A DNA stretch of 64,000 bases from Epidermidibacterium keratini (GTDB lineage: Bacteria > Actinomycetota > Actinomycetes > Mycobacteriales > Antricoccaceae), in NCBI RefSeq assembly GCF_009834025.1, contig NZ_CP047156.1, forward strand, positions 3,866,067 through 3,930,066, in the 5' to 3' direction. Both the position numbers and the translations under genes were made by a program. Below are positions 8,323 to 15,484 of the stretch, in pieces (positions within the stretch are counted from its first letter, which is position 1; every line of letters starts with the position of its first letter). Under the pieces are notes generated by a model, which was not told where the DNA came from, searched no databases, and saw only the letters and a program-made list of their open reading frames with translations.

Positions 8323-9146
8323 TGGCCGCTACCCTCACTGGGCGCCTCAGCGTCGGGGTCGAGGTCCTTGGGTACGCCGTACGGCGTACCGTCCGGCTTG
8401 CGTGCCGCGGGAACGCCGCGGAACTTGAACGGTGCGGGCTCGATGCCGGCCTGGATCAGCCAGTTGACCCCGCTCTCGTTGGAGGTCGCGGCCTTCAGGA
8501 ACGTCTCGGCCACCGTGCGCGGAGAGATGATCGGGAAGTCGGCCTTCTCGAACTTGTCGCGCATGCCGTCGATGATCGGCGTGTCGGCGAACCCGGGGCA
8601 CAGCCCGTGCATCTTGATGTTTTCGCGGGCCAGCTCCGGGCCGGCACCGCGCACATAGCCGACGACACCGGCCTTGGTCATCGTGTAGTAGGGGTCGCCG
8701 GGCATCGAGACCAGACCGGCCATCGACGCGGTCGCGACGATGTGGCCGCCGCCGCGACGACGCATCGCCGGAATAACGGCCTGGGTGCCGTAGGCGACGC
8801 CGTCGAGGTTGATCGCCATGATCCGGCGGTAGTCATCCGGCTTGAACTCGTCGGTGACGCCCCACGGCAGCCCGATCCCGGCGTTCAAGAACGCGATGTC
8901 GAGCCCGCCGAAGTGGTCTTCGATCGCAGCCACGGTCGCGAGGTTGGCCTCGTAGTCGGTGACGTCGAGGGTGAAGGGTACGGCGCCGAGCTCCTCGGCG
9001 GCGGCCTTGGTGCGCCCTTCATCGACATCGGTCAATGCAACGGACGCGCCGTTCTCGATCAGGATCTCGGTGACGGCGCGGCCGAAGCCGCCGGCGCCGC
9101 CGGTGACGAAGGCGACCTTGCCTTCCAGGTTGGCTGGGGCGGTCAT
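8319..9146 (-). CDS. Short-chain dehydrogenase/reductase
   Basis: A 275-aa classical SDR oxidoreductase. The cofactor motif TGGAGGFG is at 15-22, the structural motif LNAG at 87-90, and the catalytic residues are S141, Y154 and K158 (YYTMTK). The C-terminal 40 residues extend past the usual SDR core and are Pro/Asp-rich. AAGGAG lies seven bases before the ATG, a strong ribosome binding site. It is followed by the quinone oxidoreductase with a 4-bp overlap and preceded, 45 bp away, by the M20 peptidase, all on one strand. The specific substrate is unknown. Confidence 0.88.
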   Translation of the reverse strand: MTAPANLEGKVAFVTGGAGGFGRAVTEILIENGASVALTDVDEGRTKAAAEELGAVPFTLDVTDYEANLATVAAIEDHFGGLDIAFLNAGIGLPWGVTDEFKPDDYRRIMAINLDGVAYGTQAVIPAMRRRGGGHIVATASMAGLVSMPGDPYYTMTKAGVVGYVRGAGPELARENIKMHGLCPGFADTPIIDGMRDKFEKADFPIISPRTVAETFLKAATSNESGVNWLIQAGIEPAPFKFRGVPAARKPDGTPYGVPKDLDPDAEAPSEGSGQ

Positions 9147-9191
9147 GGGTGACTCCTTGGGTTGGGGTGGGACAGGACGGGGCTGATCGGG

Positions 9192-10526
9192 CTAGCTCGA
9201 GGCCAGGAAGCGGTCGAGCACGCGGGCGCCAAAGGTGAGCGCGTCGACGGGCACGCGCTCGTCGATGCCGTGAAACAGCGAGGCGAAGTCCAGGTCGGCC
9301 GGCAGCCGCAGCGGGCTGAAGCCGTAGCACTTCATGCCGAGCTGGGTGAACGACTTGGCGTCCGTGCCGCCGGACATCAGATACGGCAGGGTGTGGCTGC
9401 CGTCGTCCTCGGCCTTGAGCGCGGCCGTCATCGCCTCCACCAGCGGTACGTCGAACGACGACTCGATCGCGATGTCGCTGATCACCCACTCGCGGGTCAC
9501 GTCTGGGCCCAGCAGCTCGTCGACCTGCTTCTCGAACTCGGCCTCCTGCCCGGGGATCACGCGGCAGTCGATGATCGCGGTGGCGCTGCTTGGGATGACG
9601 TTGGCCTTGTAGCCGGCCTGCAGCTGCGTGGGGTTCGCGGTGTTGCGCAGCGTCGCACCGACGATTCGGCCGAGCGGACCGAGCTTGTCGATCATCACCT
9701 GCGGGTCGACCGCCATCAGGTCGGTGCCCATGAGCTTGCCCAGGCCGGTCACGAACTCGCGCAGCGTGTCGGTCCAGACGATCGGGAACTCGTGCGCGCC
9801 GATCCGGGCGACGGCGGCGGCGAGCTTGGTCACGGCGTTGTCGTGGTGGATCATCGAGCCGTGACCGGGCTGACCTGTCGCGGTCAGCTTCATCCACCGG
9901 ATGCCCTTCTCCCCCGTCATGATCGGGTAGACGCGGTTGCCCTCGTCGATCGTGAAGGAGAAGCCGCCGACCTCGCCGACCGCCTCAGTGCAACCCTCGA
10001 ACAGATCGGGGTGGTTGTCGACGAGCCAGTGCGCGCCGTGTATGCCGCCGTGCTCTTCGTCGGCGACCCAGGCAAAGACCATGTCGCGCGGAGGGACGAT
10101 GCCTTCGCGGGCCCAGCGGCGTACCACCGCGAGCATCATCGCGTCCATGTCTTTCATGTCGACCGCTCCGCGGCCCCAGACGTAGCCGTCCTTGATGACG
10201 CCGCCGAAGGGGTCGACGGACCACTCGGCGGGCTCGGCCGGTACGACGTCAAGGTGACCATGCACGAGCAGTCCACCGCGATCGCTGTCGGCTCCAGGGA
10301 TCCGCACAATCACGTTGGCGCGCTTCTCGTCCTCGCCGATGATCTGCGGCTCGAGCCCGACCTCGCGAAGTTTTGCGGCGACGTACTCGGCGGCTTCACG
10401 CTCGCCGACGAGCGTCTGCGGGTCGCCGGTGTTGGTCGAGTCGATCGCGATCAGCTCGCTGCAGAGCGTCACGACCTCATCGAAGGCGTCGTCGGGCACG
10501 GGGGTCTGCGATGTCGTCTGGCTCAC
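9192..10526 (-). CDS. M20/M25/M40 family metallopeptidase
   Basis: A 444-aa dinuclear zinc hydrolase of the M20 family, probably a dipeptidase or amidohydrolase in the cytosol. Metal and catalytic residues are visible in VHGHLDVVP (H91, D93), GRGAVDMKD (118-126, bridging Asp) and DEEHG (156-160, catalytic Glu plus ligand); the lid domain contains GQPGHGSM. I placed the start at a GTG beginning MSQTTSQTP, because TAAGAAT lies six bases upstream and no Shine-Dalgarno sequence is present; the longer frame reaches into the promoter. It resembles the M20 proteins of about 440 aa common in actinobacteria rather than DapE or ArgE proper. The substrate is unknown. Confidence 0.88.
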   Translation of the reverse strand: MSQTTSQTPVPDDAFDEVVTLCSELIAIDSTNTGDPQTLVGEREAAEYVAAKLREVGLEPQIIGEDEKRANVIVRIPGADSDRGGLLVHGHLDVVPAEPAEWSVDPFGGVIKDGYVWGRGAVDMKDMDAMMLAVVRRWAREGIVPPRDMVFAWVADEEHGGIHGAHWLVDNHPDLFEGCTEAVGEVGGFSFTIDEGNRVYPIMTGEKGIRWMKLTATGQPGHGSMIHHDNAVTKLAAAVARIGAHEFPIVWTDTLREFVTGLGKLMGTDLMAVDPQVMIDKLGPLGRIVGATLRNTANPTQLQAGYKANVIPSSATAIIDCRVIPGQEAEFEKQVDELLGPDVTREWVISDIAIESSFDVPLVEAMTAALKAEDDGSHTLPYLMSGGTDAKSFTQLGMKCYGFSPLRLPADLDFASLFHGIDERVPVDALTFGARVLDRFLASS

Positions 10527-10745
10527 GTCGTCATTCTTACCGCACGCGCCGGCCGTCGTACCGGAGAGCCTGCTCACGAATGCCCCGATTCGGCATACTC
10601 GTCCGGTATTCTTGAGGCTTCTGGCAAAGCGCAGAGTTGTGGCGCGGGCTTGGCCCGCCGTTGGTCATTGTGAGCGCTCCGCCGATGCATCGCACGCGTC
10701 TTGTCTGCGGTGTACGCCGAATGCGAAACATATTAAGGACCCCCT

Positions 10746-12437
10746 GTGTCTTCCAAGCGCGCTTCTGCGCCTTCTTCTGCACGTCAGCAACCCACTTCCA
10801 ACCGCCCGCAGCGCCGTAACGGTCAGCGCTGGGGCGATCAGCCACGAGGCGATCGGCGCGACGACCGCCGCGACGACCGCCGCACCGGCGGTCCGCGTCA
10901 GAACCGCCAGGGCCGTGGTCCTAACCGTGCTGCGCGACGCGCGGTGCAGTTTGCCGACCGCCCCGAGCACCAGGCGCACACCGCTGCTCAGCATGCCGCG
11001 CGGGAGCCGGCCGCCGAGCAGACGGCTGCACCGCGCAGCACCGTCTCCGACGTTGAGACCGGCGGGTTCGACACGCTCGGGTTGCCGGAGAAGCTCGTTG
11101 CCGGGCTGCGCGAGCGCGGCATGAACGCGCCGTTCGCGATCCAGACCGAAGCGATTCCGAGTGCGCTCGACGGCCGTGACGTCCTCGCGCGGGCGGCTAC
11201 CGGCTCGGGCAAGACGCTGGCCTTCGGCCTGCCCACGCTCGCCCGGCTCGCTACCGGCCGGCGTACCGGCACGCCGCGCGCCGTCATCCTCGCGCCGACC
11301 CGCGAACTTGCGATGCAGGTCAGCGACGCGCTGATACCACTGGCCAAGCCGCTGGGTCTCTACACGCTGCTCGTGGCCGGCGGGATGTCGTACACGCGTC
11401 AGCTCGATGCGCTGAACCGCGGCGTCGACATCATCGTTGCGACTCCGGGCCGGTTGATCGACCTCATCGAGCGCGGCGCTGCCGACCTCTCCGAGGTCGA
11501 GGTGAGTGTGCTCGACGAGGCCGACCAGATGTGCGACATGGGCTTCGCTCCCGAGGTCACCAAGATCCTCGAGGCGACGCCGGCCGATGGCCAGCGCATG
11601 CTCTTCTCGGCGACGCTCGACGGTGACGTCGACGTACTCGTCAAGCGCTTCCTGACCAATCCGGCGCGGCACTCGACCGCCGACGTGACCGCGTCGGTGG
11701 ACTCGATGGAGCACCGGCTGTTCGTCGTACACCCGGCCACCAAGGCCCGGATCACCGCCGAGCTCGCCTCGCGCGAGGGACGCACCATCGTGTTCGTGCG
11801 CACCAAGCTCGGCGCCGACCGCGTCGCTGCCAAGCTGCGCGAGGCCGGCGTGAGCGCGCTGGCGATCCACGGCGACCTGAACCAGGGCGCCCGGACGCGT
11901 GCGCTGCGGGCGTTCCGCGACGGTGACGTGCCGGTGCTGGTGGCGACCGACGTCGCGGCTCGCGGCATCCACATCGACAACGTCGAGCTGGTCATCCAGG
12001 CCGATCCGCCGAACGACCACAAGACCTACCTGCACCGTGCCGGTCGTACGGCGCGCGCGGGTGACGAGGGCACGGTCGTGATGCTGGCGATGCCGCGTGA
12101 GCGACGCGGCGCCGAGCGGCTGATGGACCTGGCGGGCGTACCGATGCGCGGACAGTTCGTCGAGCCCGGCGACGCGGCGATCACCGCGATCACCGGCGGC
12201 GCTCAGCCGTCCGGCGAGCCGGTCGAGGAGTACCGCGCACCGCGTGCCGAGAAGCGCTCGGGTGGTCCGCGTCGCCAAGGCGGCCGTGACCGTGGCTTCG
12301 GCGGCGGCCGGGGTCGTGGCGATCGCGGCGGTCGTGGCTTCGGTAAGCCGCGCGGCCGCGACAACCGAGACGGTCATGATGGTCGTCGCCCGTCTCGCGA
12401 CGGTCAGCGGCGTACTCACCAGACGTCGAACTCGTAA
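10746..12437 (+). CDS. DEAD-box ATP-dependent RNA helicase
   Basis: A 563-aa RNA helicase. The N-terminal 100 residues are basic and disordered with RGDRRDDRRDD-type repeats. Core motifs follow in order: Q motif FAIQTEAIP (130-138), motif I ATGSGKT (151-157), PTRELA (184-189), DEAD (257-260), SAT (288-290) and HRAGRTAR (430-437). The last 65 residues are Arg/Gly-rich, an RNA-binding tail as in RhlE/DeaD-type helicases. The GTG start is seven bases after AAGGA. About 130 bp of untranslated leader follow a possible -10 (TATTCT near 10609), leaving room for cold-shock-type leader control, which is inference. A stem-loop and a tRNA gene follow. Confidence 0.93.
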   Translation: MSSKRASAPSSARQQPTSNRPQRRNGQRWGDQPRGDRRDDRRDDRRTGGPRQNRQGRGPNRAARRAVQFADRPEHQAHTAAQHAAREPAAEQTAAPRSTVSDVETGGFDTLGLPEKLVAGLRERGMNAPFAIQTEAIPSALDGRDVLARAATGSGKTLAFGLPTLARLATGRRTGTPRAVILAPTRELAMQVSDALIPLAKPLGLYTLLVAGGMSYTRQLDALNRGVDIIVATPGRLIDLIERGAADLSEVEVSVLDEADQMCDMGFAPEVTKILEATPADGQRMLFSATLDGDVDVLVKRFLTNPARHSTADVTASVDSMEHRLFVVHPATKARITAELASREGRTIVFVRTKLGADRVAAKLREAGVSALAIHGDLNQGARTRALRAFRDGDVPVLVATDVAARGIHIDNVELVIQADPPNDHKTYLHRAGRTARAGDEGTVVMLAMPRERRGAERLMDLAGVPMRGQFVEPGDAAITAITGGAQPSGEPVEEYRAPRAEKRSGGPRRQGGRDRGFGGGRGRGDRGGRGFGKPRGRDNRDGHDGRRPSRDGQRRTHQTSNS

Positions 12438-12443
12438 AGAACT

Positions 12444-12463
12444 CGGGTGGGGTGACCCACCCG
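12444..12463 (+). terminator. Stem-loop after the DEAD-box helicase gene
   Basis: CGGGTGGG, a GTGA loop and CCCACCCG form a perfect 8-bp GC-rich stem starting seven bases after the helicase stop codon. No uridine tract follows, so it would be a tract-less actinobacterial terminator or a 3'-end stabiliser that separates the helicase mRNA from the tRNA gene. Confidence 0.5.
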
Positions 12464-12485
12464 CCGGTGCGCAGCGGAAGTCCGC

Positions 12486-12491
12486 TATTAT
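12486..12491 (+). promoter_or_regulatory. -10 element of the tRNA-Leu gene
   Basis: TATTAT is the most AT-rich hexamer in the region and lies 14 bases before the tRNA 5' end, giving a predicted 8-nt leader removed by RNase P. No convincing -35 box is visible. Confidence 0.45.
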
Positions 12492-12505
12492 TTCCTGCGC
12501 ATCTT

Positions 12506-12590
12506 GTCCAGGTGGCGGAATGGCAGACGCGCTAGCTTGAGGTGCTAGTGCCCGACTTAGGGCGTGGGGGTTCAAGTCCCCCTCTGGACA
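12506..12590 (+). tRNA. tRNA-Leu (anticodon GAG)
   Basis: An 85-nt class II tRNA gene. The acceptor stem pairs GTCCAGG with TCTGGAC, discriminator A. The anticodon stem CTAGC/GCTAG encloses loop TTGAGGT, giving anticodon GAG, which reads CUC and CUU leucine codons. The long variable arm pairs GCCC with GGGC, and the T arm is GGGGG-TTCAAGT-CCCCC. The 3' CCA is not encoded (ACA follows) and must be added by the CCA enzyme. Confidence 0.97.
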
Positions 12591-12596
12591 CAAACA

Positions 12597-12632
12597 GACC
12601 CCGTCTGATCACCAGATCAGGCGGGGTCTTTT
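12597..12632 (+). terminator. Intrinsic terminator of tRNA-Leu
   Basis: GACCCCGTCTGATC pairs with GATCAGGCGGGGTC across an ACCA loop (14-bp stem with one G-T pair), and TTTT follows immediately. It begins seven bases after the tRNA end. This is the clearest rho-independent terminator in the window. Confidence 0.9.
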
Positions 12633-12735
12633 GGGTGTTCGGGAACATTAGTACGCCGAGACCTCCACCAGGTATCGGCCTCACCAGAGGTGTGCCGACC
12701 TCATACGTTAAGGTCGCCGCCTTCGGCAGCCTGGG

Positions 12736-13500
12736 CTACCAGCACTTCGTCAGTGGATGCGGCGACGTCAGCGGGAGGTAGACGATCGAGCCCTCGACGT
12801 TGTACTTGTTCATCAGCTGGCCGTTGTATAGCGCAACGCCCATCCAGTACCAGCTCTTGCAGGTTGGCTGTGGCGCCGGAGCTTGCGTCGTCGGCTGGGG
12901 TGCTGGAGCCGGTGCCGGTGCTGGTGCTTGGGTGGTCGGCTGTGGGGCGGGCGCGGGAGCTGGCGCAGGTGCCGGGGCCTGGGTGGTCGGCTGGGCGGCC
13001 GAGCCGCCGCCCGACCCGCTGCCATACCCACCTGACGAGCCGCCGGAGCCAGACCCCGAACCGCCGTCCGAGCCACCGGTCGATCCACCAGAACCGCCCG
13101 ACGATCCCTGTCCCGAGCTCCCCTGCTGATCGGCACCCGAGGCGGCGCCCTGATCAGGCGCTGTCGCATCGCCCGTGCCCGGATCGGCCGGAGCCGGCTG
13201 GCCTTGCGCCGCGTTCGGGTCGGCGTTGGGGTCCGCGGCTGGATCGCTTGGTGCCGGTTCAGTCGTCGCCTCCGCGCTCGGCTCGGCCTCGGTCGCCGTA
13301 CTCGGCTCCGACGACTCGCTCGTCGCGGCCTTCGCTACGTCGTTCGAGCCATTCGCGTAGGCGTCTCCGCTTGTCCCGCCGAATACGAGCGCGACGATCG
13401 TGACCGCACCAGCGATCAACGCGATCGCGGCGAGCAGGGGCCAGCCGCGGCGCGGTCCTTCGCTCTCGTCGTCCAGTGGTGCGTTAGCTGCGTCAGTCAT
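12736..13500 (-). CDS. Membrane-anchored Pro/Ala/Thr-rich protein with small Cys-containing C-terminal domain
   Basis: A 254-aa protein I do not recognise. Residues 1-19 are cytosolic and acidic/basic, 20-42 form one transmembrane helix (WPLLAAIALIAGAVTIVALV), and the remainder should be outside the cell. Residues 60-215 are low complexity: Glu/Ala/Ser, then Gly/Ser (SGSGSGG) and then three copies of a QPTTQAPAPAPAP-type unit, typical of wall-spanning linkers. The last 38 residues form a compact segment with two cysteines (PTCKSWYWMG and TKCW) that could make a disulphide. A cell-wall-spanning display or binding role is inference. The repetitive DNA makes the linker length likely to vary between strains. 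Confidence 0.65.
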   Translation of the reverse strand: MTDAANAPLDDESEGPRRGWPLLAAIALIAGAVTIVALVFGGTSGDAYANGSNDVAKAATSESSEPSTATEAEPSAEATTEPAPSDPAADPNADPNAAQGQPAPADPGTGDATAPDQGAASGADQQGSSGQGSSGGSGGSTGGSDGGSGSGSGGSSGGYGSGSGGGSAAQPTTQAPAPAPAPAPAPQPTTQAPAPAPAPAPQPTTQAPAPQPTCKSWYWMGVALYNGQLMNKYNVEGSIVYLPLTSPHPLTKCW

Positions 13501-13539
13501 GTCCGACCCGGTCGTGTGGCGTACGTCTCCGGGCCCACC

Positions 13540-14238
13540 TTACTGGCCAGTAACTTGATTGTCAGCCGGTTCGATCAGCAGGATCGGCGCGCGGGTCCCC
13601 CGCACGGATGCGACCCGGGTCCCGGGCTTGCGCCCGTCCCGCACGGCACCGATCTGAAACGCCGCACCGGACTGCGACATCCGCTCACGCAACGCCTCGA
13701 GGTCATCGACCCGTAGCGCGAGCCCCCACACCTCGTCACGTTCTGGCGACGGCGGATCCTTCTGCGGACTCACCACCTCGAGTACGGCGTTACCGCAGCG
13801 AAAGAACATCATGCGCGCGCCCCATTGCGGTGCCTGACGATCCAGACGCAGGTCGAGCCCCAAGCGCCCGCCGTACGCCGCGACCGCACCTTCGGGATCG
13901 GCAGTGTGGATGACGACGTGGTCGAGCCCGTACGCCGCACCCGGCATCTTCGCGCCTGCTACGGCCTCTCCCCTTGTCGCTAACCCGAATTCAAGACCAC
14001 GACAGCGCACGCGATCATGAGCTACGTCAAGACCTCGGCGTGCGGCAAGCCGCCGCGCAGCAGTCGGCTCGTCCACGGCAAAGTCGATCTCGATCTGTCC
14101 TGCGGTCGTCGACGGCATGATCGTCGTACTTCCCAGGCGTGGCGCGGTCTCGTTCCCGGACCCCGCCAGCGATCCCAGCCACGTCGCCTCCGTCTCGTCG
14201 GCTACCGGGACGCTCAGCCGGGCGAATCCTTCGATCAT
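13540..14238 (-). CDS. VOC (glyoxalase/bleomycin-resistance fold) family protein
   Basis: A 232-aa protein made of two betaalphabetabetabeta modules. The second module begins at GLDHVVIHTADPEGAVAAYG and contains MMFFRCGNAVLEVV, the usual pattern of a glyoxalase-like strand set; the first module (MIEGFARLSVPVADETEATW) is degenerate. Length and shape resemble glyoxalase-like proteins whose substrate is unknown. The ATG has AAGGGA seven bases upstream; a longer in-frame start reads into the intergenic DNA and is unlikely. It is divergent from the duplicated 170-aa gene, sharing a 61-bp promoter region. Function beyond the fold cannot be stated. Confidence 0.75.
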   Translation of the reverse strand: MIEGFARLSVPVADETEATWLGSLAGSGNETAPRLGSTTIMPSTTAGQIEIDFAVDEPTAARRLAARRGLDVAHDRVRCRGLEFGLATRGEAVAGAKMPGAAYGLDHVVIHTADPEGAVAAYGGRLGLDLRLDRQAPQWGARMMFFRCGNAVLEVVSPQKDPPSPERDEVWGLALRVDDLEALRERMSQSGAAFQIGAVRDGRKPGTRVASVRGTRAPILLIEPADNQVTGQ

Positions 14239-14261
14239 CGTGATCCCTTCTGGTCGCCTCG

Positions 14262-14267
14262 TACGAT
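14262..14267 (+). promoter_or_regulatory. -10 element TACGAT of first duplicated gene (repeated at 14829-14834, 15426-15431)
   Basis: TACGAT in the context CTCGTACGAT lies 32 bases before the ATG at 14300. The same ten bases precede the second copy (14829) and the CoA ligase gene (15426), and again the lipoprotein gene at 35092. The core TCGTACGA is an 8-bp palindrome, so this could be a shared -10 context or a regulator site. Confidence 0.4.
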
Positions 14268-14299
14268 AGGCGTCACTTGCCGCGACCCCGGAGGGGACC

Positions 14300-14812
14300 A
14301 TGACCTACCGATACGGCCGTGACTGGCACCCGGTGCTGAAGAAGCCGATCGCTGAGATCACCGAGACCGAGGCAAAGCAGCGATGGGCCAAGGGACCTGC
14401 TTTCTCGGTTTCCAAACTGTCCCCGGGCCACGATCAGCCTGACTACACGCTGCTGGTAGGCCCCGAAGGTGAGGTCGTCCGGACGCAGCGCTACAGACCG
14501 ACCGGAGCGATCGACACGATCTACACCTTCCGGCCGGAGGCCGGGCAGATGTTCCTGAACGAGGTCGTCGCCTACGCCTATCCCGACGACGCGAAGTACT
14601 ACGACCAGTTTCAATCGGCGGCCGTCAGCACCATCGGCTTCCGCCCCGATGGTGGGGCCGTGCGCCGGTTCTCCGTCTCGGGATCACACGACGCGCGGGT
14701 GAGCAGATACACCGACGTCGACGTCAGTGCCCATTGGGAGCCGATGATCACCTTCGGCGACTGGGATCGCTTCGGCGTCGGCCGCGAGCCCACCGGCCCA
14801 ACCGCGCCGTAG
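14300..14812 (+). CDS. Unrecognised 170-aa protein, copy A of tandem pair
   Basis: I do not recognise this family. The 170-aa product has no signal peptide, no membrane helix and no cysteine. It is rich in aromatic and charged residues: MTYRYGRDWHPVLKKPI at the start, RYRPTGAIDTIYTF in the middle, and SRYTDVDVSAHWEP followed by FGDWDRFG near the end. The pattern suggests a compact soluble beta-rich protein. GGAGGGG lies four bases before the ATG. About 87% of residues match copy B. Small, tandemly duplicated soluble proteins of this kind are often immunity or antitoxin-like proteins, but no toxin partner is visible, so that remains speculation. Confidence 0.7.
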   Translation: MTYRYGRDWHPVLKKPIAEITETEAKQRWAKGPAFSVSKLSPGHDQPDYTLLVGPEGEVVRTQRYRPTGAIDTIYTFRPEAGQMFLNEVVAYAYPDDAKYYDQFQSAAVSTIGFRPDGGAVRRFSVSGSHDARVSRYTDVDVSAHWEPMITFGDWDRFGVGREPTGPTAP

Positions 14813-14866
14813 ATCCATACTCGGCTCGTACGATAGGCGTCACTCGCCGCGACCCCGGAGGGGACC

Positions 14867-15379
14867 ATGACCTACCGATACGGCCGTGACTGGCACCCGG
14901 TGCTGAAGAAGCCGATCGATGAGATCGCCGAGACCGCGGCAAAGCAGCGCTGGGCCAATGGGCCGGCCTTTTCGGTTTCTAAGCTCTCCCCGAGCCACGA
15001 TCAGCCCGACTACACGCTGCTGGTGGGCCGCGAAGGCGAGGTCGTCCGGACAAAGCGCTACAGACCGACCGGAGCGATCGACACGATCTACACCTTCGAG
15101 CCGGAGGCCGATCAGATGTTCCTGACCGAGGTCGTCGCCTACGCCTATCCCGACGAGGCGAAGTACTACGGCCAGCATCAATCGGCCGCCGTCAGCACCA
15201 TCGGGTTCCGCTCCGATGGCTCGGCCGTGCGCCGGTTCTCCGTTTCAGGACAACGGGATGCGCGAGTGAGCAGATACACCGATGTCGACGTCAGTGCTCA
15301 CTGGGTGCCGATGATCACCTTCGGCGACTGGGATCGCTTCGGCGCCGCCCGCGAGCCGACCGGCCCGGCCACGCCGTAG
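14867..15379 (+). CDS. Unrecognised 170-aa protein, copy B of tandem pair
   Basis: Same length and architecture as the preceding gene. Substitutions include A18D, K31N, P55R, R78E, F104H and E147V; several swap charge, suggesting surface divergence rather than decay. The frame is intact, and the ribosome binding site and -10 box are retained, so both copies are probably expressed. The downstream CoA ligase gene starts 105 bp later with its own TACGAT element. The function is unknown. Confidence 0.7.
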   Translation: MTYRYGRDWHPVLKKPIDEIAETAAKQRWANGPAFSVSKLSPSHDQPDYTLLVGREGEVVRTKRYRPTGAIDTIYTFEPEADQMFLTEVVAYAYPDEAKYYGQHQSAAVSTIGFRSDGSAVRRFSVSGQRDARVSRYTDVDVSAHWVPMITFGDWDRFGAAREPTGPATP

Positions 15380-15484
15380 ATCCGGTCGGCTCATCCGCCC
15401 CCGAAGTTCCGCTCACGGGCCCTCGTACGATGAGCGCGAGGTGCCCGCCTCGTCAAACCGCCCAACCGCCGGAGTGTCCCGCCG

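Larger units (their letters stand above)
14259..15385 (+). repeat. Tandem duplication, period 567 bp, each copy with promoter and one gene
   Basis: Bases 14259-14818 and 14826-15385 are near-identical direct copies. Each starts with CTCGTACGATAGGCGTCACT, contains GGAGGGG before the ATG, and ends just after the gene's TAG (GTAGATCC). The encoded proteins differ at about 22 of 170 positions. Gene, -10 element and ribosome binding site were duplicated as one unit, and divergence has been mostly at surface-type residues. Confidence 0.95.

Noticed and set aside
12736-13500. Plus-strand Gly/Ala-rich frames opposite the wall-spanning protein
   Set aside because: They mirror low-complexity codons of the minus-strand gene and lack start signals.
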